Source: an uncultured Clostridia bacterium (GTDB lineage: Bacteria; Bacillota; Clostridia; Christensenellales; UBA1242). Taken from it: a DNA stretch of 37,278 nt. Positions 24,242 through 33,017 of the stretch are shown piece by piece. The notes below the pieces were generated by a model, which saw nothing but the letters and a program-made list of their open reading frames with translations, did not search any database and was not told the DNA's origin. The position numbers and the translations under genes were made by a program. How positions within the stretch are numbered: position 1 is the first letter of the stretch; each line of letters begins with the position of its first letter. The stretch spans positions 1 through 37,278 of the forward strand of contig CALVZQ010000005.1 of NCBI GenBank assembly GCA_944372585.1, given 5' to 3'.

Positions 24242-25312
24242 ATGCAAAAAATCTTTAAAAATGCAAACTTGGTTGATATTGAAAATGGTTCGGTGGAACT
24301 TGTTGATTTGTATGTTGAAAATGGCATAATAAAAGACATTCAAAATGCTGATTCTGACAGAAAAGAACGGGCGGATATTATAGATTTGAATGGGTATTTT
24401 GTCCTTCCGCCTTTTGTCAATTCGTTTTGCCACAGTTTTGATGCGTTTGAAAAGAATTATGGGGGCGTTGATGTTGCTGATGCGGAAATGTTGAAATATG
24501 TTCAAGACCTTATGATTGTCAAAAACGTGTTGGCTGGGGCAACTTTCAACGATTTGTCCGAGAAAAATGAATTTGCTTGTGTATTTTTAGACCATTTTGA
24601 AGAGAAAAGCGAGCAAGAATTGTCAGAAATTGTGTCATTGGTTGCGCAAAATAAAAGCAGATTGTTTATTGATACCGGAAGGACATTGGAAGAACTTGGA
24701 ACGATTGATATGCAATATAAAAAACCGCTTTCACAAGTTTTGGAAGATTTTGGTTTCTTGGACAGAGCACCGACAATTGTTGGGGGCAATTGCTTTGAAA
24801 AAGATGATTTGGAATTGTTTTCTCAATATGATTGTTCTTTTTGCTTGACGCCTTCTGCTGATGGGAAATCTGGAATCAGACCAACCAATTTGGTTTCACT
24901 AAAGAGCAAAGATTTTTGCGTTGGAATTGGCAGTGGAAGCAGTTTTGAGATTGATTTTTTTGCATTTATGAGACAAATAATCATGACTCAAAGAGGACTT
25001 TTTGAAGACGAGAGTTGCATTGATGAAAAAGATGTCTTCCAAATGGCAACAACAGGCGGAGCAAAAATGCTTGGAATTGAAAATTATGGAGTTAAAAAGG
25101 GAAATCTTGCCAACTTTATCGTTGTTTCTGGTGGAAGGTCGCTTTATCAAAATCCGCTCAAAACACTTGTTTGGGAGAAATCTAAGAGAGATGTTCTGAT
25201 GACAGTGTTTAAAGGCGAAATTTTGCAGAAAAATGGTGAAATCTTTATGAAAAACTTGCCAAAATATGATACAATCATTAGTGAAATACAACAAAGATTA
25301 AGGAGAAATTAA
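24242..25312 (+). CDS. Amidohydrolase-fold protein with degenerate metal site
   Basis: A 356-residue protein with the layout of the TRZ/ATZ and cytosine-deaminase-like amidohydrolases: small beta domain (FKNANLVDIENG, DLYVENGIIKDIQ), entry DLNGYFVLPPFVN, barrel, then GGAKMLGIENYGVKKGNLANFIVV at the C-terminal return. The metal ligands are largely missing: the HxH after PPFVN is FCH, the barrel His before the ELF helix is Asn (GGNCFEKDDLELF), and the terminal Asp of GTD is Gly (GIGSGSS). It is probably not a normal metal-dependent hydrolase. The start is ATG 24242 with a weak AAAGG. tex follows after one base. Confidence 0.75.
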   Translation: MQKIFKNANLVDIENGSVELVDLYVENGIIKDIQNADSDRKERADIIDLNGYFVLPPFVNSFCHSFDAFEKNYGGVDVADAEMLKYVQDLMIVKNVLAGATFNDLSEKNEFACVFLDHFEEKSEQELSEIVSLVAQNKSRLFIDTGRTLEELGTIDMQYKKPLSQVLEDFGFLDRAPTIVGGNCFEKDDLELFSQYDCSFCLTPSADGKSGIRPTNLVSLKSKDFCVGIGSGSSFEIDFFAFMRQIIMTQRGLFEDESCIDEKDVFQMATTGGAKMLGIENYGVKKGNLANFIVVSGGRSLYQNPLKTLVWEKSKRDVLMTVFKGEILQKNGEIFMKNLPKYDTIISEIQQRLRRN

Positions 25313-25313
25313 C

Positions 25314-27470
25314 ATGACTATTGAAGAAAGACTTTCAAGTGAATTTGGGCTTAGAAGTGACTACACTCACAACATTATTGAATTGATTGATGAAGGAAAC
25401 ACAATTCCATTTATCGCACGTTATAGAAAAGAAATGCATGGTTCTTGTGACGACCAAGTGCTCAGAAATTTTGCTGACAGATTGAAATATTTGAGAAATT
25501 TGGACGATGAAAAAACGAAAGTTCAAAAAGTTATCACAGAACAGGGAAAATGGACTGACGAACTTGCAAAAGCTCTTGAAGAAGCGTTGACACTCACTGA
25601 AGTTGAGGATATTTACAGACCTTACAAACCAAAGAGAAAAACAAGGGCATCTGTTGCCATCGCAAAGGGTTTGGAACCCTTGGCGGACATTTTGCAAGCA
25701 CAATCAAAAGACTATTTTGTTGCTAAGGAAGCAGAAAAATTTATCACTGAAGAAGTTCCAACTGTTGAGGAAGCAATTGCTGGCGCAAAGGATATTGTTG
25801 CAGAAAGAATTTCTGACAATGCAGAACTCAGAAAAGAGCTTCGTGAAATCATTGCAAACAAAGCATTCATCAATTGCGTTCTTCTTGAAAATGAGAACAA
25901 TTTGACCTATGAAACCTATGCAAACTTCAAACAAGAGGTCAAGAGTTTGCCAAGTCACAGAATTTTGGCAATCAACCGTGGTGAGAAGGAAAAATGTTTG
26001 AAGGTTGACATCACAATTGATGAAAAGTTGACAATTCCAGTGATTGAAAAATATTACAAAAAAGACAATGAGGACACAAATGCTTTGATTGACGAGGTCA
26101 TTCATGATGCATATGACCGTCTTTTGTTCCCATCTCTTGAGAGAGAATGCAGAAACAATTTGACAGACATGGCTGACGAACAAGCAATCAAGATGTTTGA
26201 AGTCAACCTTAGACCGCTTCTTATGGAATCTCCACTTAAGAACAACATCATCATGGGTTTTGACCCAGGGTATCACAATGGTTGCAAAATTGCCGTTATT
26301 GACAAAAATGGCTCTGTTTTGGACACAACTGTTGTTTATCCAACTCCACCTCGTTCCAAGACTGAAGAGTCTATGGAAAAACTTAAGGCAATGATTGAAA
26401 AGAACAAAGTTGACATCATTGCAATAGGAAACGGAACTGCTTCAAAAGAATCAGAAATCTTTGTTGCAGAACTCATCAAACATGTTGACCGTCCAGTGAG
26501 TTATGCAGTTGTCAGTGAGGCGGGTGCTTCTGTTTATTCGGCATCTAAACTTGCTGCAGAAGAGTTTCCTGATTATGATGTTAATCTTCGTAGTGCAGTG
26601 TCTATTGCAAGAAGATTGCAAGACCCATTGGCTGAACTCATCAAAATTGATGTCAAATCAATTGGTGTTGGTCAATATCAACACGACATGCCTCAAAACA
26701 GACTTACAGAAGTTTTGACAGGTGTGGTTGAGGACTGTGTTAACAGTGTTGGAGTTGACCTCAACACAGCTTCTCCAAGTCTTCTTTCTTATGTTTCTGG
26801 ACTTAATATGTCTATTGCAAAAAATATTGTTGCATACAGAACAAAGGCAAAAGGTTTTAAGAGAAGAGAAGAACTCTTGTCTGTCTCCAAACTTGGTCCA
26901 AAAGCCTATGAACAATGTGCCGGTTTCTTGCGTGTTGTTGGTGGAGAGAATGTTTTGGACAATACTGCTGTGCACCCAGAAAGTTATGACGGAGCAAGAA
27001 AACTTTTGGCACTCTTCAATTTGACAGAAGAAGACGTCAAAAACAACAATCTTGTGCTTTTGCCAAAAATGATTGAGCAAAAGGGAGAGAAGAAAGTTGC
27101 AGAAGAGTGTGGTGTTGGAGTGCCAACTCTTGAAGACATCACAAACGAACTTCTCAAACCTGGTCGTGACATTCGTGAAACCATGCCAAAACCAGTGCTT
27201 AGAAGTGACGTCATTCACATGGAAGACCTCAAAGAAGGCATGACTTTCAAAGGCGTTGTCAGAAATGTTGTTGATTTTGGTGCTTTTGTTGACATTGGTG
27301 TTCACCAAGATGGACTTGTTCACATTTCACAACTTTCAGATGGATTTGTTAAACACCCATCAGACGTTGTCAAGGTTGGAGATGTTGTCGATGTCAAAGT
27401 TATGTCTGTTGACCTTGCAAAGAAGAGAATTTCTCTCACTATGAAAGGAATTGAAAAAGATGAACAATAA
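25314..27470 (+). CDS. tex: Tex-family RNA-binding transcription accessory protein
   Basis: A 718-residue protein of the Tex/Spt6 family. The N-terminal helical region opens with SEFGLRSDYTHNIIELIDEGNT followed by IPFIARYRKE; a YqgF/RNase H-like domain starts near residue 312 (IIMGFDPGYHNGCKIAVIDKNG); helix-hairpin-helix repeats lie around residues 485-550 (SPSLLSYVSGLNMSIAKNI); the C-terminal S1 domain is at about 640-710 (GMTFKGVVRNVVDFGAFVDIG). It binds nucleic acid and affects transcription or ribosome function. AGGAG precedes the ATG. The small McsA-like gene overlaps its last codons. Confidence 0.96.
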   Translation: MTIEERLSSEFGLRSDYTHNIIELIDEGNTIPFIARYRKEMHGSCDDQVLRNFADRLKYLRNLDDEKTKVQKVITEQGKWTDELAKALEEALTLTEVEDIYRPYKPKRKTRASVAIAKGLEPLADILQAQSKDYFVAKEAEKFITEEVPTVEEAIAGAKDIVAERISDNAELRKELREIIANKAFINCVLLENENNLTYETYANFKQEVKSLPSHRILAINRGEKEKCLKVDITIDEKLTIPVIEKYYKKDNEDTNALIDEVIHDAYDRLLFPSLERECRNNLTDMADEQAIKMFEVNLRPLLMESPLKNNIIMGFDPGYHNGCKIAVIDKNGSVLDTTVVYPTPPRSKTEESMEKLKAMIEKNKVDIIAIGNGTASKESEIFVAELIKHVDRPVSYAVVSEAGASVYSASKLAAEEFPDYDVNLRSAVSIARRLQDPLAELIKIDVKSIGVGQYQHDMPQNRLTEVLTGVVEDCVNSVGVDLNTASPSLLSYVSGLNMSIAKNIVAYRTKAKGFKRREELLSVSKLGPKAYEQCAGFLRVVGGENVLDNTAVHPESYDGARKLLALFNLTEEDVKNNNLVLLPKMIEQKGEKKVAEECGVGVPTLEDITNELLKPGRDIRETMPKPVLRSDVIHMEDLKEGMTFKGVVRNVVDFGAFVDIGVHQDGLVHISQLSDGFVKHPSDVVKVGDVVDVKVMSVDLAKKRISLTMKGIEKDEQ

Positions 27471-27612
27471 CATTTGTCCAAAATGCCACACAAGTGTGGA
27501 AGAGATTTTGGAAACTGGTTTTGTTGGCTGTGAAAAATGCTATGAATTGCCAGAAATTAGGCAGGCAGTTGATAGAATGTATAAGGGCAAAAAGCATAAG
27601 GATAAGGAATGA
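27460..27612 (+). CDS. Truncated McsA-like zinc-finger protein (50 residues)
   Basis: ATG 27460 overlaps the end of tex and encodes 50 residues: CPKCHTSVEEILETGFVGC then EKCYELPEIRQAVDRMYKGKKHKDKE. This matches the internal McsA pattern CPxC...F..TG.LGC..CY..F...L.P...IHG, a four-Cys zinc site followed by a short helix. Normal McsA is about 170-180 residues with more than one zinc site and a UVR tail; only one unit is present here. McsA activates the arginine kinase McsB, and mcsB-clpC lie just downstream, which supports the call. A ribosome site (AAAGGA) lies within tex. Confidence 0.7.
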   Translation: MNNNICPKCHTSVEEILETGFVGCEKCYELPEIRQAVDRMYKGKKHKDKE

Positions 27613-27613
27613 A

Positions 27614-28126
27614 ATGAAAACACTTTATTTAATAACAGGACCTGCTGGAGTAGGGAAAAGCACTATATCAAAAAAGATTGCAGAAAGTCTGCCAAAAAGT
27701 TGCCTTATTGAAGGGGATGATGTTTATCACCTTGTGGTTGGTGGTTATGTCAGCCCATGGAAAGAAGGGAATCATTTGTCATTCTTTTGGAAAAATTGCA
27801 TTTCTTTGATTGAGAACTGTTTGGCGGAAGGATATGATGTCGTGTTTAACTATATATTAAGCAAAAAAGATGTCTTGAAGTTGAAAAACAAGTTTTCTGG
27901 CAGTGATGTAATTATTAAATTTGTTGCACTTATAGTTAATGAGAAAACAATTGTTGAAAGAGATAAGCTTCGTCCACAAGACTGTCAAATGGGAGAAAGA
28001 TCAATTATGTTGTTAAAAGAAATTTTGGCAGAAAATTTTAATAAGTCAAACATTTTGGATTCTTCAAAGTTGTCTGTGGAAGAAACATATCAAGAAATTT
28101 TGAAAAGTGACAGGTTTGTGATTTAA
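27614..28126 (+). CDS. Small P-loop kinase (AAA_33-like)
   Basis: A 170-residue protein beginning MKTLYLITGPAGVGKSTISKK, with a Walker A motif at about residues 9-17 (GPAGVGKST). LIEGDDVYHL resembles the substrate-side Asp motif of small-molecule kinases such as shikimate, gluconate or chloramphenicol kinases; VERDKLRPQDCQMGER gives Arg residues of a lid. The substrate cannot be read from the sequence. The ATG lies one base past the McsA-like stop and has AAGGA five bases upstream. Its position between mcsA-like and mcsB is unusual, since these two are normally adjacent. Confidence 0.75.
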   Translation: MKTLYLITGPAGVGKSTISKKIAESLPKSCLIEGDDVYHLVVGGYVSPWKEGNHLSFFWKNCISLIENCLAEGYDVVFNYILSKKDVLKLKNKFSGSDVIIKFVALIVNEKTIVERDKLRPQDCQMGERSIMLLKEILAENFNKSNILDSSKLSVEETYQEILKSDRFVI

Positions 28127-28142
28127 AAACCTTAAATATAGT

Positions 28143-28170
28143 TTGTTAAAAACTTTTTATTTGATATAAT
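28143..28170 (+). promoter_or_regulatory. Promoter for a leaderless mcsB transcript
   Basis: TTGTTA (28143-28148), 16 bases, TATAAT (28165-28170), then six bases to ATG 28177. No ribosome site. Confidence 0.65.
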
Positions 28171-28176
28171 TTTATT

Positions 28177-29190
28177 ATGAATATGAACGAAAATTTTGAA
28201 AACATTGCTATATCTTCAAGAATTAGACTTGCTAGAAATATCTCTGGCTTCAACTTTTTCACGAAACTGCGTGATGAGTCTGACGCAGTTTTTATCATTG
28301 ACTCCATTCAAAGCATACTTGAAAAATTTGGTGGATTTGACTTTATCAAACTTAAAAATCTTTCTCTGAATGAATGTAATGCTCTTTTAGAGCGACATTT
28401 GATCAGCAAAGAATTGATTGAAAACAAAGACATTTCTGCCGTTGCTATGAATGATGATGAGCAGATCATTGTCATGATTAATGAAGAAGATCATATCAGA
28501 GAGCAATGCATGGTCAATGGTTTCAATTTGTATAAGCCATACAGGGAGTTGAAACAACTTGACGATTTGATTTTGTCTGAAATTGATGTGGCATATTCCA
28601 ATGACTATGGATACATCACATCAAGCCCTTCAAATCTTGGAACTGGTATGCGTGCTTCGGTCATGCTCTTTTTGCCAGCTCTTGAACGAAATGGCGACAT
28701 AAATTTGTTGAAAAAAGAAGCACGACAGCAGGGTTACACCATTCGCGGACTGTATGGCGAAGGGAGTGAAACTTACGGAAGTTTTTATCAAATTTCCAAT
28801 CAAAACTCTTTGGGGTTGTCGGAAGAAGAAATTATTGACGGAGTTTCGGACTATGTCTATAACATCTGTCAAATGGAATTGTCAGCAAGGGAAGACATTT
28901 TGGCAAGCAATCATGACAAATTGATTGATGAAATTTATCGTGCTTATGGAATTTTGAAGGAGTGTTATTCCCTTGAAGAAAAGGAAATGATTGAACTTTT
29001 GGCACTTATTAAGTTTGGTGATGCCTTGGGATTTTTGAAAATTTCTGACCAAAAAAGTTTTGAAAAACTTTTGGTTGAAGGAGCATCCGCAAATTTGCGA
29101 GAAATTGAAAGTTTTTCGGAAATTTTAAAGGAAGAACAGGTGAGAAGTGAGTATATTAATAGGAAAATAAGAGAACTTGTTTCCAAGTGA
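28177..29190 (+). CDS. mcsB: Protein arginine kinase McsB (active-site Cys replaced by Ser)
   Basis: McsB phosphorylates arginines on misfolded proteins and marks them for ClpCP. The 337-residue protein has the guanido-kinase motifs SSRIRLARN, INEEDHIREQC, NLGTGMRASVMLFLPAL and RGLYGEGSETYGS then FYQISNQNSLG. Canonical McsB has TSCPTNLGTG; here TSSPSNLGTG, with Ser150 (AGC, 28624-28626) in place of the active-site Cys, and Phe replaces His in MLHLPAL. The Cys is conserved across guanido kinases; as I recall, Cys-to-Ser is used as an inactive form of B. subtilis McsB. No ctsR gene is present in this cluster. Translation is probably leaderless. Confidence 0.93.
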   Translation: MNMNENFENIAISSRIRLARNISGFNFFTKLRDESDAVFIIDSIQSILEKFGGFDFIKLKNLSLNECNALLERHLISKELIENKDISAVAMNDDEQIIVMINEEDHIREQCMVNGFNLYKPYRELKQLDDLILSEIDVAYSNDYGYITSSPSNLGTGMRASVMLFLPALERNGDINLLKKEARQQGYTIRGLYGEGSETYGSFYQISNQNSLGLSEEEIIDGVSDYVYNICQMELSAREDILASNHDKLIDEIYRAYGILKECYSLEEKEMIELLALIKFGDALGFLKISDQKSFEKLLVEGASANLREIESFSEILKEEQVRSEYINRKIRELVSK

Positions 29191-29271
29191 TTTTATTTTT
29201 GTTAAAAGTTGACTTATTTTCTTTTATTAAGGAAATAAATTATGATAATAAAACCAAAAAAGGAGGAATTT

Positions 29272-31704
29272 ATGGCTTTAAATAATGGTTTATTTTCGGA
29301 TAGTATTGAAAAAGTAATTAAAAATGCAAGCAAAATTGCTCTCAGATTTGGAAGCAACTTGGTTGGCACTGAACATATTCTCTATGGTCTTGCCAGCGTT
29401 TCTGAATGCACTGCTTCAAAAATTTTGGCATCTTATGGTGTCACAGAAAATGCTTTGTTTGAACTTTTTGAAGAATCTGCAAGTGGTGTTTCGTTGTTTG
29501 GAAGCGTGGAATTGACACCAAGAACCAAAGAACTTTTCCAATTGGCACAGCAAATTGCAATGGATATGGGACATTCTTTCATTGGAACAGAACACTTGCT
29601 TCTTGCAATCCTTTCAAACAAGAGTTGTTATGCCACAAAAATGCTGGAAAATATTTTCAATGTCAATGTTGATGAGATGAAAATCAAATTGATGTCTTTA
29701 TTGCAGATTAATGGCAGAGAAAACAAGAAAAATGAAGATGGAAAGAGCAACAATCAAGCAGGCAGCACTTTGCCTGAAAAATTGCTTGATATGGGAAGTG
29801 ATATCACATTGAAAGCAAGACAACACAAACTTGACCCAGTTATTGGCAGAGAGGAAGAAATTCAAAGAGTGATTGAAATTCTCTGCAGAAAGACAAAAAA
29901 CAACCCTGTCTTGATTGGGGAAGCGGGTGTTGGTAAGACTGCAGTCGTTGAAGGTTTGGCGCAAGCAATCGCAAGCGGTGATGTTCCTGAAGAACTCAAG
30001 GACAAGACAATTTATGCTCTTGAAATTGGTGGACTTATGGCAGGGACAAAGTATCGTGGACAGATGGAAGAAAAACTTAAAGATGCCATTGAAACCATCA
30101 TTCAGGACGGAAACATCATTGTCTTTATTGATGAAATTCACACACTTGCACAGGCAGGAAGTGAAAAAGGTGAAACAAGTCCTTCTGATATGTTGAAACC
30201 ATATCTTGCAAGGGGAGAATTGCAAACAATTGGTGCGACAACAACTGATGAATATAGGAAATATATCGAAAAAGATAAGGCTTTGGAAAGAAGATTTCAA
30301 CCTGTTATGGTCAATCCACCTTCAGTTGAACAGACTATTGAAATTTTGAAGGGACTTAAGGACACTTATGAAGCGTTCCACAAAATCATCATAACAAACG
30401 AGGCAATTGAAGCGGCAGCAAATCTGTCAGATAGATACATCACAGACAGAAGTTTGCCTGATAAGGCTATTGACCTTATTGATGAGGCTTGCTCTCGTGC
30501 CAAAGTTAACTACACAATCAAACCTCAAAAGGTTAGAGATTTGGAAGAGAAAATCAAAACTTTGTCTGCAAGTCGTGATGAGGCGTCATTGCAAAGGAAT
30601 TATGAAAAGGCTGCAAAATTGCAATCTGAAATCATAAATCTTGAAAACGAACTTAAAACTCAAAATGACACGATAATCAAGAAAAGCGGAAGCAAACAAA
30701 TTGGAGAAAATGAGATCGCTGAAGTTGTTTCCAAGTGGACTGGAATCCCTGTGACAAAACTCACAGAAGGAGAGAAAGAAAAACTTGTTCATTTGGAAGA
30801 AATCTTGCACAAGAGAGTTGTTGGACAAGATGAAGCAATCAATGCAGTGTCAAAAGCCATCAGAAGGGCAAGAGTTGGACTTCAAGACAGCAAACGACCA
30901 ATTGGTTCTTTCTTGTTTATGGGGCCAACAGGTGTTGGAAAAACAGAACTTTCCAAAGCGCTTGCAGAAGCAATGTTTGACAATGAAAACAACATCATCA
31001 GAATTGATATGAGTGAATATATGGAAAGTCACACTGTGTCAAAACTTATTGGAGCACCTCCAGGATATGTTGGTTTTGACGAGGGTGGACAACTGACGGA
31101 ACAAGTCAGAAGAAAACCATACAGCGTTGTTCTTTTTGATGAAATTGAAAAGGCACACCCAGAAGTCTTGAATGCGTTGCTTCAAATTCTTGACGATGGA
31201 CGTTTGACAGACGGCAAAGGTAGAACAGTAAGTTTCAAGAACACAATCATCATCATGACCAGCAACATAGGTGCAAATGAAATCCGTCAACAAAGACAAC
31301 TTGGCTTTGGAACAGAAAGCTGTGAAAAGGTCAATGAGCGAGACATCTATATGGATGCTTTGAAGAAGAGATTCAAACCAGAACTCATCAACAGAATTGA
31401 TGTTATTTGCATTTTTGATTCGTTATCCAAACAAGACCTTATCAAAATTTCTGACATTCTCATATCTAATATCAACAAACGGCTTGCTGCAAGAAATTTG
31501 AAGTTGAAAGTTGACAAAAAAGCAATTGACTATATTGTCGCAAAAGGCTCTAATTTGATTTATGGTGCAAGACCACTTAAGAGATTTATTGAACAAGAGA
31601 TTGAGGACAAAGTTGCTGAAAAGATTTTGCTTGGAGAACTTCCTGATCATGGCACGATTGAAGTTGAACTTGACGGCGATCAACTTGTGTTTAACGCAGT
31701 CTAA
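29272..31704 (+). CDS. clpC: ATP-dependent Clp protease ATP-binding subunit ClpC
   Basis: A 810-residue Hsp100 unfoldase that feeds substrates to ClpP. The start is ATG 29272 after AAGGAGG; an ATG at 29242 lacks a ribosome site. Domains: N-terminal repeats (residues 1-145, [10 protein letters not shown] and [11 protein letters not shown]); AAA1 with GEAGVGKTA near 217 and VFIDEIHTL; a UVR-type middle helix (about 422-463); AAA2 with GPTGVGKTE near 551 and [11 protein letters not shown]. The middle domain marks it as ClpC rather than ClpB. No clear CtsR operator repeat is seen upstream. The gene follows mcsB by 81 bases. Confidence 0.96.
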   Translation: MALNNGLFSDSIEKVIKNASKIALRFGSNLVGTEHILYGLASVSECTASKILASYGVTENALFELFEESASGVSLFGSVELTPRTKELFQLAQQIAMDMGHSFIGTEHLLLAILSNKSCYATKMLENIFNVNVDEMKIKLMSLLQINGRENKKNEDGKSNNQAGSTLPEKLLDMGSDITLKARQHKLDPVIGREEEIQRVIEILCRKTKNNPVLIGEAGVGKTAVVEGLAQAIASGDVPEELKDKTIYALEIGGLMAGTKYRGQMEEKLKDAIETIIQDGNIIVFIDEIHTLAQAGSEKGETSPSDMLKPYLARGELQTIGATTTDEYRKYIEKDKALERRFQPVMVNPPSVEQTIEILKGLKDTYEAFHKIIITNEAIEAAANLSDRYITDRSLPDKAIDLIDEACSRAKVNYTIKPQKVRDLEEKIKTLSASRDEASLQRNYEKAAKLQSEIINLENELKTQNDTIIKKSGSKQIGENEIAEVVSKWTGIPVTKLTEGEKEKLVHLEEILHKRVVGQDEAINAVSKAIRRARVGLQDSKRPIGSFLFMGPTGVGKTELSKALAEAMFDNENNIIRIDMSEYMESHTVSKLIGAPPGYVGFDEGGQLTEQVRRKPYSVVLFDEIEKAHPEVLNALLQILDDGRLTDGKGRTVSFKNTIIIMTSNIGANEIRQQRQLGFGTESCEKVNERDIYMDALKKRFKPELINRIDVICIFDSLSKQDLIKISDILISNINKRLAARNLKLKVDKKAIDYIVAKGSNLIYGARPLKRFIEQEIEDKVAEKILLGELPDHGTIEVELDGDQLVFNAV

Positions 31705-31772
31705 ATAACTTTTGAAAAACATTTGGAGAATGGAAAAATATTTGGTAAAATGTTTGTACAAAGGAGTGGAAT

Positions 31773-32300
31773 ATGAAAATTACATTTGTTGAAAAAAATT
31801 ATAAAATTGCAAAAAGATTCAAAGATGTCATCACTGAAAAGTTGGACAGATTGAACAAATATTTTGGAGATGAAGCATCAGCAAGAGTTGTTTGCTCAAA
31901 ACAAAATAAAATTGAAAAATTGGAAGTTACAATCACAAACAAAGGTCTTTTGTATAGATCTGAAGTCTCTGGTCTTAATATGTATGAAAACATTGACCTT
32001 GCTCTTCCAAAACTTGAAAAACAAATTGTTAGAAACAGAGAAAAAATCACTCAAAGCAAGAGAAATGCTCCAAAGAATGTTGGTTTCGAATTCTTGGAAG
32101 AAATGCCAGATTTGAAATTGCCAGAAATTTATAAGAAAAAATCTTTTGATCTTGATCCAATCATGGTTGAAGAAGCAAAAGATGCAATAGAAAGATTGGG
32201 ACACACATTCTTCATTTTCTTGAATGCAGAAACTGGAAAAGTTAACGTTATCTACAAGAGAAATGACAACAAATATGGTTTGATTGAAGTTAATTTCTAA
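31773..32300 (+). CDS. hpf: Long-form ribosome hibernation promoting factor
   Basis: A 175-residue HPF that dimerises 70S ribosomes in stationary phase. The N-terminal HPF/RaiA domain (MKITFVEKNYKIAKRFKDVI then TEKLDRLNKYF, ending near IVRNREKITQSK) is joined to the C-terminal dimerisation domain (KSFDLDPIMVEEAKDAIERL then GHTFFIFLNAETGKVNVIYK). The long form is typical of Firmicutes. AAAGGAG precedes the ATG; a plausible promoter (TTTGGA, 18 bases, TAAAAT) lies at about 31721-31750. Confidence 0.95.
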   Translation: MKITFVEKNYKIAKRFKDVITEKLDRLNKYFGDEASARVVCSKQNKIEKLEVTITNKGLLYRSEVSGLNMYENIDLALPKLEKQIVRNREKITQSKRNAPKNVGFEFLEEMPDLKLPEIYKKKSFDLDPIMVEEAKDAIERLGHTFFIFLNAETGKVNVIYKRNDNKYGLIEVNF

Positions 32301-32394
32301 TCACCAACTGCAACATAACACAAAAATTTGACCAAAAGCAATATGGAAGATGTTTTTGTGGCATAATTTAGATGAAAACGAACACAATAGAGAT

Positions 32395-32913
32395 ATGAAA
32401 AAATTTGTTTTGATTATCCTTTGTGTTTGTTTTTGTTTTATGGGCGCAGGTTGTGAAAATGAAACAAAATTGAGAGTTGCACACATCAGTGAGATAACTG
32501 GTGCACTAAGCACTGATTATGCAATCAAGGTTGTTTTGGACAATGATGGCAGAATGGAAGACAAATATGTTGATTTGCAAATCAAATCAAGCAAAGAAGA
32601 ACAACTTTTGACTTTTGGCGAGGAGATGCAAGACCAATATGTCATTTGTTTGCCAAAGAGCGACTATTGGTATAATTTGACCTATCTCATCAGCAAGACC
32701 AATGGTGCGACAGGTGAAGCTGGTTATCAAACTTATGAAGATTTTGGAACAAAGGTATTTTTGTTTTCTGCGAATAATGATGTTGATTTGACATTCCGAG
32801 TTGTTGCAGGACAAACAAAAAAGAATGAAGAAACTCAAGAAGAGATTTTGGTTCTGAGTGAAGATATTTCCAAAGAAGTGAAGGTTGAAGTCAAAAAACA
32901 CCAAGAAAAATAA
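32395..32913 (+). CDS. Small lipoprotein of unknown function
   Basis: A 172-residue protein. I choose ATG 32395 because it opens a clean lipoprotein signal peptide MKKFVLIILCVCFCFMGAGC with Cys20 as the lipidated residue; an upstream ATG at 32350 would place 15 polar residues before it. The ribosome site is weak (AGAG). The mature protein is mostly polar, with beta-type segments (EDKYVDLQIKSSKEEQLLTF, DVDLTFRVVAG) and a Lys/Glu-rich tail. No family is recognised. It precedes the degenerate ABC ATPase. Confidence 0.7.
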   Translation: MKKFVLIILCVCFCFMGAGCENETKLRVAHISEITGALSTDYAIKVVLDNDGRMEDKYVDLQIKSSKEEQLLTFGEEMQDQYVICLPKSDYWYNLTYLISKTNGATGEAGYQTYEDFGTKVFLFSANNDVDLTFRVVAGQTKKNEETQEEILVLSEDISKEVKVEVKKHQEK

Positions 32914-33017
32914 GAAACAAAAACCATGAAAATGAAAGTAAATTCCAAAAGTTGTTGAATTTACTTTTATTTTTTTTCGAGATATTGTATCATATATTTA
33001 TTAAATGGGAGCGAATT

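Noticed and set aside
29191..29271. CtsR operator upstream of clpC
   Set aside because: GTTAAAAGTTGAC has slight resemblance but the tandem GGTCAAA heptads are absent.
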